From the NCBI RefSeq assembly GCF_010668395.1, contig NZ_WUEY01000008.1:124001-188000 (forward strand): a stretch of 64,000 nt of DNA, read 5' to 3'. The translations under genes were made by a program, and so were the position numbers. This document shows, piece after piece, positions 7,813-16,776 of this stretch; positions within the stretch are counted from its first letter, which is position 1, and the number at the start of each line of letters is the position of its first letter. The notes under the pieces were generated by a model, which saw only the letters and a list, made by a program, of their open reading frames with translations, had not been told where the DNA came from and ran no database searches. The stretch comes from Martinezella lusitana. Lineage in GTDB: Bacteria > Pseudomonadota > Alphaproteobacteria > Rhizobiales > Rhizobiaceae.

Positions 7813-10254
7813 ATGGCAGGGCGCGCAGGCGGAGCTAAGGGACGCAATCTTGGCAGGCTGATGGCCACAACGGCGTTGCTGATGGCAGGAGTGATTCCGG
7901 TTGCCGCACAGCAGGATGCAAAAGCCAGCCGCCCCGGCGTTTCGGCATCGGCCTATCGCTTCGATATTCCCGCAAAGCCGCTCGCGGCTGCCATCGCAGA
8001 TGTCGGGGCCGTCAGCGGCTGGCGCATCGCCTATGGCTTCAGCCTGCCGGCGGGCAGCCGTTCCGCTCCCCTGAGCGGCACGATGTCCGCGCCGGAGGCG
8101 ATCGGCAGATTGCTTGCCGGAACGGGTATCAGCTACCGGGTCGCCGGCAACCAGTCCATCGTGCTCAGCGATCCGAAGCAACCGGCTACCGCTGCGGGCG
8201 CCGATGGCGCAACCGCATTGGCGCCGATCGTGGTGCAGGGCCAGCAAACTGGCGCGACGACCGAGGGAAGCGGTTCCTATCGCGCCGAATCCGTAACCAT
8301 CGCCGGCAAGATACCGGTTCCGATTCGGGAGATTCCGAATTCCGTCTCCGTCATTACCCGCCAGCGGATTGCCGATCAGAATCTGAACACCGTCGAGGAT
8401 ACGCTGCGGCAGACCACCGGCGTCACGGCCACGCCCTACGGCGACGGCACGTCCTATTTCAACGCCCGTGGCTACAATCTCGATGCGCAATATGATGGCA
8501 TGCCCGTGCCGGGAGGCGTCCAGTATCTGGCGCAGTTCGACATGTCGATCTACGATCGCGTCGAGATTCTTCGCGGCCCCGCCGGATTGCTGCAGGGATC
8601 GGGAAGCCCGGCGGGTGCGGCAAACTTCGTGCGCCGCATGCCGCTCGATCATTTTGCGGTCTCCACCGACACGCAGATCGGGTCCTGGAATTTCAAGCGC
8701 CAGACGGTCGACGTGACCGGGCCATTCAACAGCGACGGCACTGCCCGCGGCCGCTTGATCGTCACCGGCCAGGATCGCGATTTCTTCTATGACGACGCAG
8801 GCGAATGGCACGGCACGGCCTATGGCGCGCTGCAATTCGATCTTACGGACAAGACGACCTTGAGCCTGTCCGGCGCCTATCAAAAGCAGAGATTTTCACC
8901 ATTCGACTACGGTCAATCACGCTACACCGACGGTTCGTACCTGAATGCGCCCAGATCGGCGTTCTTTGGCGCCGACTGGAGCTATAACAATTTCGAGACC
9001 AGCGAACTCTATGCGAACCTCAAGCATGAGTTCGACAATGGCTGGACGTCCAACACGACGCTGATGTATCGCGACATGCGCAACGACAGCACCTATGCCT
9101 ACATGTACGACGGCGTCGATCCTGCCACCAACGAGGCCGCATATGCCGTGCAGGGAGGGCCGATCCATAAACAGTGGTTCGGCATCGACACCAATGTCTC
9201 CGGATCTTTCGACTTCCTGGGGCATGAGAGCCAGCTGCTGCTCGGCGCGAACTATGCCTATCGCACCTCGCGTTCGGAGGGCGGCTTTGTCGACGCCGGC
9301 GTCTTCAACATCTACTCCGCGCCCTCGACCGTGCCGGAGCTGGACGTTCCCTATGCCTTCGGAGATCAGTCCCGATCCAACGAATCCGGCGTTTATGGCC
9401 AGACGAGGCTGAAGTTGCTCGATCCGCTGACCGTCGTGCTCGGCGGCCGGTTCAGCTTCTACAGCAACGAAAATCGCTCGCTGGTGCCGACAACGACCGA
9501 CTGGGCATCGGATCCCAGCGTCAACGGCAAATTCACCCCCTATGCCGGCGTCGTCTACGACCTGACCGACAACTATTCCGTCTATGCCAGCTACTCCGAT
9601 ATTTTCCAGCCGCAAACGGAGACGACGGTAGCCGGAGGCGGGCTCCAGCCGCGCGTCGGCGAGCAGTATGAAGTCGGCGTCAAGGGCGTCTTCCTCGATG
9701 GCGGTCTGACGGCGACATTGGCCGCCTTCAACATCAACGACAACCACCGCGCCGTCGCCGATCCTTCGAACCCGCTCTATTCCGTCTCTGCCGGAAAGGC
9801 GCGCAGCCGCGGCATCGAGGCGGAAGTAACTGGCGAAGTTTTCACCGGCCTCAACCTGACCGCCGGCTACACCTACCTGCAGACAAAGTTTCTTTCGGAT
9901 CCGGATTATCAGGGCCTGGTGCTGGATCCCGAAGAGCCGCGGCACACATTCAAGCTCTGGAGCAAATATACTTTCCAGGATGACAGCTCGCTCGACGGCG
10001 TGAGCCTTGGGGCAGGCATGCGCGCCTACAGCAGTTCGGACCGTGGCGCCGGCACCGGCATCGATGTCGGGCATCAAGGCGGCTATGCCGTCTTCGACGC
10101 GCAGGTCGGCTACAAGATCAACGACCATGCCGAGGCCAGCCTCATGGTCAAGAATATCTTCGACCGGACCTACTTCGACCGCATACCGACCCGGTATTTC
10201 GGCATATATGGCGAGCCGCGCAGCTTCATGGTCAGCCTGAAAACCCATTGGTAG
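7813..10254 (+). CDS. TonB-dependent ferric-siderophore receptor with signalling domain
   Basis: An 813-residue outer-membrane receptor. The signal peptide ends near residue 35 (PVAAQ). A secretin/TonB N-terminal (STN) signalling domain follows (about 50-120, YRFDIPAKPLAAAIADVGAV). It marks a transducer that talks to FecR. Next come a TonB-box-like LAPIVVQG, the plug (about 170-290, PIREIPNSVSVITRQRI, VEILRGPAGLLQGSGSPAGA) and the 22-strand barrel to the terminal SLKTHW. The overall type is FhuE/FoxA/FpvA. Five bases separate it from the FhuD-like gene, so transport across both membranes is co-expressed. The substrate cannot be read from the sequence; a hydroxamate is a guess from the FhuDB context. 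Confidence 0.92.
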   Translation: MAGRAGGAKGRNLGRLMATTALLMAGVIPVAAQQDAKASRPGVSASAYRFDIPAKPLAAAIADVGAVSGWRIAYGFSLPAGSRSAPLSGTMSAPEAIGRLLAGTGISYRVAGNQSIVLSDPKQPATAAGADGATALAPIVVQGQQTGATTEGSGSYRAESVTIAGKIPVPIREIPNSVSVITRQRIADQNLNTVEDTLRQTTGVTATPYGDGTSYFNARGYNLDAQYDGMPVPGGVQYLAQFDMSIYDRVEILRGPAGLLQGSGSPAGAANFVRRMPLDHFAVSTDTQIGSWNFKRQTVDVTGPFNSDGTARGRLIVTGQDRDFFYDDAGEWHGTAYGALQFDLTDKTTLSLSGAYQKQRFSPFDYGQSRYTDGSYLNAPRSAFFGADWSYNNFETSELYANLKHEFDNGWTSNTTLMYRDMRNDSTYAYMYDGVDPATNEAAYAVQGGPIHKQWFGIDTNVSGSFDFLGHESQLLLGANYAYRTSRSEGGFVDAGVFNIYSAPSTVPELDVPYAFGDQSRSNESGVYGQTRLKLLDPLTVVLGGRFSFYSNENRSLVPTTTDWASDPSVNGKFTPYAGVVYDLTDNYSVYASYSDIFQPQTETTVAGGGLQPRVGEQYEVGVKGVFLDGGLTATLAAFNINDNHRAVADPSNPLYSVSAGKARSRGIEAEVTGEVFTGLNLTAGYTYLQTKFLSDPDYQGLVLDPEEPRHTFKLWSKYTFQDDSSLDGVSLGAGMRAYSSSDRGAGTGIDVGHQGGYAVFDAQVGYKINDHAEASLMVKNIFDRTYFDRIPTRYFGIYGEPRSFMVSLKTHW

Positions 10255-10258
10255 GCAG

Positions 10259-11179
10259 ATGCGGGCCGATTGCGATCCGCTTGGCCAGAAACTGACCCGG
10301 CGGCGCCTGCTGGCGCTGCTGGGCGGATCGCTTATTGTCTCCGGATCGGCGGGGAGAGGACTGGCCGGGGCGGGAGGTGCGTCTTCCAGAATGGCAGTTC
10401 TGGATTGGGCGCTGGCGGCAACGGCGTTGGCATTGGGTGGCAACGTCATCGGCGTGCCTGCCATCGATTACTATAGCCGGTCCGTCGTCGAGCCGCCGAT
10501 GCCGGATGATGTCGTCGATGTCGGTCTGCTGTTCACGCCGAATTTCGAGCTGCTCGATCAGCTTTCTCCCGATCTCATCGTCATTCCGCCGGCGCTACGC
10601 ATCGGCGAGCCGTTCCTGCAAAGGATCGCCGCGACGCGAGTGGTCGACCTTGCTCGCGACGGCGACGCAACCATCGCGGCCGCGATAGAGGGAACGGGGC
10701 ATCTGGCGGAAGTCATCGACCGCCAATCGGAATGGGTTAAACAGCGGTCCGACATGGAGCGTCAATTGCAGGATGCGGCAGCGCAGCTGGCGCGATGGCG
10801 CGACCGTCCGCTCTGGATTGCAACATCGGCGGACGACAGACACCTGACGGTCTTCGGGCCGGGCAGTCTCTTTGCCGATATCCTGAACAGGCTTGGTCTC
10901 GTCAACGCCCAGAAGGAGAGCGGCTTCTGGCGCGGGCAGGCGACCGTCGGCCTCGAGCGCATCGCCGCCGTTCCCGAGGCGGCTCTTGTCCTGATCGATG
11001 CCGATGGCAGCAATTCTGTATCGCTGCCGGGAAGCGACAGCGTGTTCTGGCAAGCGCTCCCGGTTGTGCGCGAAGGCCGCGTTTTTCGCCTGCCGCCCGT
11101 CATGGAGAATGGCGGCGTCCCGGCGGTGATGCGCTTTTCCCGGCTGCTTGCCGCCGGCTTGAATGGCGGAGGCGGCTGA
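10259..11179 (+). CDS. fhuD: iron-siderophore ABC transporter substrate-binding protein, FhuD-like
   Basis: A 306-residue periplasmic binding protein. The N-terminus LTRRRLLALLGGSLIVSG is a twin-arginine export signal, as is common for FhuD-type proteins. The core follows the FhuD pattern: LDWALAATALALGG, a first lobe with LFTPNFELLDQLSPDLIVIPPAL, the long connecting helix, and a C-terminal lobe with FGPGSLFADILNRLGLVN. It passes the ferric siderophore from the receptor to FhuB. The gene sits between receptor and permease with nearly no gaps. Confidence 0.85.
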   Translation: MRADCDPLGQKLTRRRLLALLGGSLIVSGSAGRGLAGAGGASSRMAVLDWALAATALALGGNVIGVPAIDYYSRSVVEPPMPDDVVDVGLLFTPNFELLDQLSPDLIVIPPALRIGEPFLQRIAATRVVDLARDGDATIAAAIEGTGHLAEVIDRQSEWVKQRSDMERQLQDAAAQLARWRDRPLWIATSADDRHLTVFGPGSLFADILNRLGLVNAQKESGFWRGQATVGLERIAAVPEAALVLIDADGSNSVSLPGSDSVFWQALPVVREGRVFRLPPVMENGGVPAVMRFSRLLAAGLNGGGG

Positions 11180-11180
11180 C

Positions 11181-13157
11181 ATGACCCACGTCCGCCATCC
11201 GCTCCGGCTCGTTTCGATAGGCCTTCTGCTCGCGTCCCTCTCCCTTGCGTTCAGCCTCTACGGCGCATCGCAGACCCTGGATCCGCATTTGTGGTGGCAG
11301 GCGGCGCGTGCGCCGGATCTTCATTCCATCCCGCAACTGACGTTGCACTACAGTTTTTTGCCGAGGATTGCCGCCGCCGTTCTCGTCGGTGCCGGACTGG
11401 CGCTTGCCGGCGTCCTCATGCAGCTGATCCTGCGCAATCCCGCCGCCGAACCGGCGACGCTCGGCGTGGCGGCAGGTGCCTTTCTTGCGTTGAGCCTGGC
11501 GACGCTTTGGGCGCCGTCTGTCATCCATGCCGGCAGAACCGGCCTCGCATTTGCCGGCGGCGCACTGGCCGGCCTTCTGGTGTTCGGACTGGCCTGGCGG
11601 AGCCGGTTCGCAGCGCAGGTCCTGCTTCTTGCCGGCCTGATGACGAGCCTTTATGCCGGCGCCATAAACACGCTGCTGATCATGCTGAACGGCGGCCTCA
11701 TCAAGCTTTTCATCTGGGGCAGCGGCTCGCTGGCGATGCAGGATTGGAGCATCGTCCTCTATCTGTTGCCGCGCCTGCTGCCGGCCTGTCTTCTGAGCCT
11801 GCTGCTCATACGGCCGATCGCGGTGCTCACCATTTCCGACGAGGCCGCCGCCAGTCTCGGCGTCTCCCCATGGATGATCCGTCTGGCCGGACTTTCCCTT
11901 GCGGTCTGGATCGCGTCGGTCTGCGTGGCGGGCGTCGGCGTCATCGGTTTCGTCGGTCTTGCCGCGCCGGAAATCGTCCGCCGATGCGGCTATCAGCGTG
12001 TTCATGAACAGCTTTTGGCGGCCCCGATCTTCGGCGCGCTGTTGCTTTGGCTGACGGATCAGGTCTTCCAGCTGCTGCCGACCGCTTCGGAAATCCCGGC
12101 GGGTGCGGCCACGGCCTTTCTGGGCGCGCCCCTGCTGCTCTGGCTGGTTGCGCGCCGCAAGCAGATAAGGCCGATCATCGCAACGCAGATAGCCGCCTCG
12201 TCGGATCGCGTTCGTGCTCAAGGCCCGATGCTGGCCGTCATCCTCGCAGTGGCAGTGGCCGCAGTCTGCCTGTCGTTCCTGATCGGCCGCGGGCTGCACG
12301 GCTGGACATTCACCGGCCTCTCTTCGCCCGAGGCCACCTTGTTCTGGCGCGGTCCCCGCATGGCGGCTGCCGCCGCCGCCGCGGTTCTGATGGCCATTGC
12401 CGGCTGTATCGTCCAGCGCCTGACATCAAATCCCTTGGCAAGCCCGGAGCTTCTCGGCGTGAGCTCGGGTTCCGCGCTCGGCGTGATCGTGGCGCTCCTC
12501 ATTCCCGGAACGGGCGCCGCCATGTCTGTCTCGCTCAGCATGGCGGGCGGCGGCGCAATCCTTTTCCTGCTTTTGCTGTTCGGTCATCGCAAGGCCTTTG
12601 CGCCGCATGATCTCTTCATGTTCGGCATTGCGCTCACGACCTGGGTGAGTGCCTTCGTATCGCTTCTGCTCGCCAGCGGCGATCCGCGCATGTTCGACCT
12701 GTTGCGGTGGTTGAACGGCTCGACCTTTCTTGCAACGCCGATCGACGCCATCGTCCTCTGTGGCTGTGCCGTCCTGGCACTCGCCTTGCTGCCATTCTTT
12801 TCCCGCTGGTTGACGCTGCTTCCGCTGGGGTCGAGCACGCCGGCGGCGCTCGGCATGCCGCTCACCCGCGGCAGAGGCCTGCTCCTTGCCTTTTCATGCA
12901 TTCTGGTGGGCTTGTCCGTGCTGATGATCGGACCGCTCAGCTTCGTCGGGCTGATGGCACCGCACACTGCCAGGATGCTGGGCTTCCGGCGACCCATGAT
13001 GGAAATGGCCGCCGCCTCGGCAATCGGCGCCGTCGTCATGATTCTTGCGGACTGGCTCGGCCGCATTCTGCTGTTTCCGAACCAGATCCCCGCCGGATTG
13101 ATCGCGACACTGATCGCGGCGCCCTATCTCTTCGTGCTGATGACAAGGCGCTCCTGA
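11181..13157 (+). CDS. fhuB: iron-siderophore ABC transporter permease, double-length FhuB type
   Basis: A 658-residue integral membrane protein consisting of two FecCD-type permease halves fused in tandem, as in FhuB (about 660 residues). The halves run about 1-320 and 345-658. Each has the coupling-helix region expected to contact the ATPase (PEIVRRCGYQRVHEQLLAAP and ARMLGFRRPMMEMAAASAIG) and the motif for late helices (IPAGAATAFLGAPLLLWL; IPAGLIATLIAAPYLFVLM). The start at 11181 is chosen for GGAGGC just upstream; a second ATG 18 bases earlier overlaps fhuD. The cognate FhuC ATPase is absent: the next gene is a TetR regulator on the other strand. Confidence 0.92.
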   Translation: MTHVRHPLRLVSIGLLLASLSLAFSLYGASQTLDPHLWWQAARAPDLHSIPQLTLHYSFLPRIAAAVLVGAGLALAGVLMQLILRNPAAEPATLGVAAGAFLALSLATLWAPSVIHAGRTGLAFAGGALAGLLVFGLAWRSRFAAQVLLLAGLMTSLYAGAINTLLIMLNGGLIKLFIWGSGSLAMQDWSIVLYLLPRLLPACLLSLLLIRPIAVLTISDEAAASLGVSPWMIRLAGLSLAVWIASVCVAGVGVIGFVGLAAPEIVRRCGYQRVHEQLLAAPIFGALLLWLTDQVFQLLPTASEIPAGAATAFLGAPLLLWLVARRKQIRPIIATQIAASSDRVRAQGPMLAVILAVAVAAVCLSFLIGRGLHGWTFTGLSSPEATLFWRGPRMAAAAAAAVLMAIAGCIVQRLTSNPLASPELLGVSSGSALGVIVALLIPGTGAAMSVSLSMAGGGAILFLLLLFGHRKAFAPHDLFMFGIALTTWVSAFVSLLLASGDPRMFDLLRWLNGSTFLATPIDAIVLCGCAVLALALLPFFSRWLTLLPLGSSTPAALGMPLTRGRGLLLAFSCILVGLSVLMIGPLSFVGLMAPHTARMLGFRRPMMEMAAASAIGAVVMILADWLGRILLFPNQIPAGLIATLIAAPYLFVLMTRRS

Positions 13158-13284
13158 CCTGCGGATATCGCTGATTGCCGCACCCGCGGTCGATGGCGCC
13201 GGTTTCGAGGCGTCCGCCGCCGACGGCCGACCGAACCTCGGACTTCGACACGCGCTTTGCACCGTCGGGATCGAATTGGATCCT

Positions 13285-13917
13285 TCATACGTAAGGTGAG
13301 CCCGCTATCGCGGCTTTCAGGCCGGTCGTTCCCTTTTCGACAATGGCGAGAAAGGCGGCCTTCGCTTCCTCCGTATCGCGATTCCGTCGAAAGGTTCCGT
13401 GAGCCTGAATGAAGGCTACGGTCCATGCTGCCAGGAGCAGATTGGCCGCCAGATGGGCATCGGGATCCGTCGCATCCCGCCCTGCGCTTTCGCATAGCGC
13501 CATCGCTATGACCTGCGCCAGTTCGTCCCGTATCGCCCTGGCTCGCGCCTTCAGACTCTGGCTGGCCTCGATCGTTTCCACGAAGCCTTGGCTTCGGGCG
13601 GAGAATTCCACGTAAGGGCTCTGAGCGGCGACCAGCCGGTGAGCGAGCAGGCGTAGCGCCTCGACCGGAGCAATGCGGGGATCGCGCTTCAGCAGCGCTT
13701 CGCGCAGGATTTCGCGACCCTCTTCGTCGCGGTCGAAGAACATGTCCTCCTTGCGGGGAAAGTGATTGAAGACCGTCATCCGCCCGACGTCGGCTGCCGC
13801 GGCGATCTCATCCACGGTCACATGATCGAAACCCCGCTCCAGGAACAGGCGCGTGGCGGCGTTGGAGATGTTTTGCCGCGTGGCAAGTCGCTTACGGGAT
13901 TGGCGGTCTGATGACAT
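13285..13917 (-). CDS. TetR family repressor
   Basis: A 210-residue TetR-type regulator. The N-terminal helix-turn-helix (about 15-60) reads NISNAATRLFLERGFDHVTV, EIAAAADVGRMTVFNHF, the standard family signature. The C-terminal ligand domain is unassigned but resembles TetR proteins with an RLLAHRLVAAQSPY-type helix. It is divergent from the FAD monooxygenase across a 61-73-base AT-rich gap with nested palindromes, so it most likely represses that gene and itself until a substrate-like ligand binds. Confidence 0.9.
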   Translation of the reverse strand: MSSDRQSRKRLATRQNISNAATRLFLERGFDHVTVDEIAAAADVGRMTVFNHFPRKEDMFFDRDEEGREILREALLKRDPRIAPVEALRLLAHRLVAAQSPYVEFSARSQGFVETIEASQSLKARARAIRDELAQVIAMALCESAGRDATDPDAHLAANLLLAAWTVAFIQAHGTFRRNRDTEEAKAAFLAIVEKGTTGLKAAIAGSPYV

Positions 13918-13943
13918 TGACTTTCGGCTCCTGATGGCGCATG

Positions 13944-13980
13944 TATAAATATACTTAGTACATATTTATATCAAGTATAT
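13944..13980. promoter_or_regulatory. nested palindromic operator between TetR and monooxygenase genes
   Basis: Two overlapping inverted repeats are present: TATAAATA (13944-13951) with TATTTATA (13963-13970), and ATATACTT (13949-13956) with AAGTATAT (13973-13980). The block is very AT-rich in a GC-rich neighbourhood and lies directly before the monooxygenase start. Two sites for a TetR dimer, or one cooperative operator, would fit. Confidence 0.6.
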
Positions 13981-13990
13981 GGAAAAACCA

Positions 13991-15511
13991 ATGGAAAATC
14001 AAGTCGATGTTGTCGTCGTCGGTGCCGGCCCGGTCGGGTTGCTGACCGCGATCGAGCTGACCCTGGGCGGAGCGCGCGTCCTTGTGCTTGAACGTCTGGC
14101 AGCTCCCAGCATGGCCATGAAGGCTCTGGGGATGGGGCCTGTTGGAATAGAGGTATTGCAGCGTCGCGGGATGTCCGCAGCCATCGCCGCCGCGGAGGCA
14201 CGCGGTTTCGAGGCGATGAAGCCGTTTATCGCGCAGAGCGGATCGGACGTGCGTGGGAGAGGGTCCAGGTTCAGCGGCCATTTCGCAGGCTTGTCTCTTA
14301 TCCGCAAAGACGCGCAGAAAGAGCCGGAGCGACGCGCCCGCCCGGTGGATCAGCATGGCGTCGAAGCCATGCTGGCCGAGCGCGTGCTGTCTCTTGGGAT
14401 AGAACTGCGCCGGGAATGCAGCGTGATCGGTTTCGCCCAGCATGCAGAAGGCGTCGACGTGGAATGGGCCTCTCCGGCAGGGAAGGGACATATTCGCTGC
14501 TCCTACCTCATCGGCTGCGACGGGGGGCGTAGCCTCGTCCGCAAGCTGGGAGGCTTCGAATTCGCCGGTACGCCTCCGACATCGACATTCTACCAGGCCG
14601 TCGCCGAAGTCGACCATCCGGAGCGTCTGCTGCCAAGCGGCTGGCGCCGCACATCGGGTGGCGTATTTTCCTACGGGCCTTTCCCCGGGCGTCTGGTCAT
14701 GCTGGACTTCAGTGGCCCGCCTGAAGATCGAGATGCTTCCATCTCACCTGAAGAGATTGAAGCCGCATTGCGACGGGTGAGCGGCGTGGACGTCCGCGTG
14801 AAGGCGCTCGAAAGCGCAAGCCGGTGGACCGACAACACGCGCCTCGCCGATACCTATCGCCGAGGTAGAGTGCTGCTTGCCGGCGATGCCGCACATGTCC
14901 ACACGCCGTTCGGTGGCCAGGGCTTGAGCCTCGGGCTCGCGGATGCTGCAAATCTCGGCTGGAAGCTTGCGGCCGTCCTTCGTGGCGAAATGCCCGAAAC
15001 GCTGCTCGACACCTACACCGACGAGCGGCGTCCGGTTGCCGAGGCCGTTCTGGCCAACACCCTCGCTCAAATGGCTATCATGCGACCGGATCCGCAGGCG
15101 GGTGCTATGCGGGAACTTGTGGCACGCCTCATGCAATTCGACGACGTCAACCGGTTTATCGGCGAGATGACAAGCGGCCTTGCCACCCGCTACGATCTCG
15201 GCTCGGAACTGGAGGACGTCGGCCGGCTGATTGGCGACAGGCCCTTAAGCGGCGGCGATACCGGCGTTTCGCTCTACGAGGTCATGCAGGATGGCATGGG
15301 TGTTTTGCTCGACGCTTCGGCGGATGGACGTGCTGCCGAACAGGTAGCGGCCACCACATCCAGGGTCCGTTGCGTGGCCGTCGACACCGGACCTTCCATG
15401 CTAATCCGACCCGATGCCTGTATCGCCTGGATCGGGGAAGGAAACAGCGTGGACGGATTGCAAGAAGCCCTTCGTCGCTGGTTCAAGGCGATACCGGACA
15501 ACGCACCGTGA
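13991..15511 (+). CDS. FAD-dependent aromatic monooxygenase (PheA/TfdB/Rox-like)
   Basis: A 506-residue class A flavoprotein monooxygenase. It has the N-terminal dinucleotide fold VVVVGAGPVGLLTAIELTLG, then the ER pair, the middle DG motif (YLIGCDGGRSLVR) and the C-terminal FAD-ribityl motif (RVLLAGDAAHVHTPFGGQG). A thioredoxin-like tail follows, typical of phenol, polyketide, tetracycline and rifampicin hydroxylases. It would hydroxylate an aromatic compound using NAD(P)H and oxygen. The ATG at 13991 has GGA upstream; an ATG at 13979 falls inside the operator and lacks a site. The divergent TetR gene suggests inducible detoxification or degradation. The substrate is not predictable. Confidence 0.88.
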   Translation: MENQVDVVVVGAGPVGLLTAIELTLGGARVLVLERLAAPSMAMKALGMGPVGIEVLQRRGMSAAIAAAEARGFEAMKPFIAQSGSDVRGRGSRFSGHFAGLSLIRKDAQKEPERRARPVDQHGVEAMLAERVLSLGIELRRECSVIGFAQHAEGVDVEWASPAGKGHIRCSYLIGCDGGRSLVRKLGGFEFAGTPPTSTFYQAVAEVDHPERLLPSGWRRTSGGVFSYGPFPGRLVMLDFSGPPEDRDASISPEEIEAALRRVSGVDVRVKALESASRWTDNTRLADTYRRGRVLLAGDAAHVHTPFGGQGLSLGLADAANLGWKLAAVLRGEMPETLLDTYTDERRPVAEAVLANTLAQMAIMRPDPQAGAMRELVARLMQFDDVNRFIGEMTSGLATRYDLGSELEDVGRLIGDRPLSGGDTGVSLYEVMQDGMGVLLDASADGRAAEQVAATTSRVRCVAVDTGPSMLIRPDACIAWIGEGNSVDGLQEALRRWFKAIPDNAP

Positions 15512-15616
15512 TGCCACCCCGGGCCGCGATCTGCCGGCGGAAATTGTTCACACCGGCATTGTGCCGGGATCGGCAGGCACAGGGTCCCATGCCTGCCTGA
15601 GCGGCCCTTGGCTTCC

Positions 15617-16768
15617 TCAGCCGAGCTGCTCTCTTGCCAGGTGGTAGAAGTACATGGCGCCACGCTCGAGAATGTCGTCGTTGAAATTGTAGGTCGTGGT
15701 ATGCAGGCCGGCGCTGTCGCCGTTGCCGATCAGGACATAGGCGCCGGGAACCCGTTCGAGCAGGAACGAGAAATCCTCGCTCCCCATCAGGGGAAGGTCG
15801 AGGTCGATGAAGGCGTCCTCGCCGAAGCGCTGAACGATCATCGACTTTGCCGCTTCCACGGCCTGCCTGTCGTTAATGGTCGCGGGATAGCCGACTTGCC
15901 AGTCGAACGAGATGTCGGCGCCATAGCTCCTGGCCTGGAGTGAGGCGATCTGTTCCACGCGCTCGCGGATCTCCTCGCGCACCTTCGGGTTCATCGCCCT
16001 CATGCTGATTTCCAGCACGGCGGTGTCGGGAATGATATTGGAGGCCGAGCCGGACAGGAAGGCGCCGACGGTCACGACCGCGGGCTGGTGAGGGGAGATG
16101 TTTCGCGACACCAGCGTCTGGAGTGCCATGACGATGCTGGAGCCGACGACCACCGGATCGACGGTCAATTCCGGCTGCGCGCCATGGCCGCCCTTGCCCT
16201 TCACGGTCACCGTCACCACGTCGATCGAAGCTGCGATCGGTCCGGCGCGGGTTGCAAAGGTGCCGGCGGGAATGCCGGGCCAGTTATGTAGCGCGAAAAC
16301 CTGGTCGCACGGGAAGCGCTCGAACAGGCCGTCCTCGATCATCAGCTTGCCGCCGCCGAAATTCTCCTCGGCCGGCTGGAAGATGAAATGCACCGTGCCG
16401 GAGAAGCTCTTGTCCTGCGACAGCGCCCAGGCTGCGCCAAGCAGCATGCTGGTGTGGCCGTCATGGCCGCAGGCGTGCATGGCGCCCGGATGCTGGCTGG
16501 CGTAGGGAAGATTGGTTTCCTCCTGCATCGGCAGGGCGTCGAAATCGGCGCGAAAGCCAATGGCGCGATTGCTGTTGCCCGCGCGAAGGGTTGCGACGAT
16601 ACCGGTCGTCGCGAGACCGCGGCTGATCTCGAAACCCCATTGCTCAAGCTGCTTGGCAATGAAGTCCGAAGTCTTGAATTCGGAAAGGCCGATCTCGGGC
16701 ATCCGGTGCAGCTGGTGCCGGATATCGATAAGCTCCGGCAGGAAACTCTGGAAATCGATGTCGCTCAT
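15617..16768 (-). CDS. M20 family amidohydrolase (hippurate/N-acyl amino acid hydrolase type)
   Basis: A 383-residue zinc peptidase-like amidohydrolase. The metal site reads HACGHDGHTSMLLGAAW, with QPAEEN carrying the catalytic Glu. The dimerisation domain lies near residues 185-295 (KGKGGHGAQPE), and the final ligand His is in GLHTTTYNF. It belongs to the M20D group that cleaves N-acyl or N-carbamoyl amino acids and amides. It is the last gene of the arginine-type operon, and its upstream ATG (16780) overlaps the ATPase stop. The start at 16768 has GAGGA upstream. Removal of an acyl group from an imported arginine derivative is an inference from context. Confidence 0.88.
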   Translation of the reverse strand: MSDIDFQSFLPELIDIRHQLHRMPEIGLSEFKTSDFIAKQLEQWGFEISRGLATTGIVATLRAGNSNRAIGFRADFDALPMQEETNLPYASQHPGAMHACGHDGHTSMLLGAAWALSQDKSFSGTVHFIFQPAEENFGGGKLMIEDGLFERFPCDQVFALHNWPGIPAGTFATRAGPIAASIDVVTVTVKGKGGHGAQPELTVDPVVVGSSIVMALQTLVSRNISPHQPAVVTVGAFLSGSASNIIPDTAVLEISMRAMNPKVREEIRERVEQIASLQARSYGADISFDWQVGYPATINDRQAVEAAKSMIVQRFGEDAFIDLDLPLMGSEDFSFLLERVPGAYVLIGNGDSAGLHTTTYNFNDDILERGAMYFYHLAREQLG

Positions 16769-16776
16769 TGCGGTCC

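Noticed and set aside
8917..10464. Minus-strand frame of about 515 codons opposite the TonB-dependent receptor
   Set aside because: It overlaps the receptor barrel and the start of fhuD and has no domain or ribosome site.
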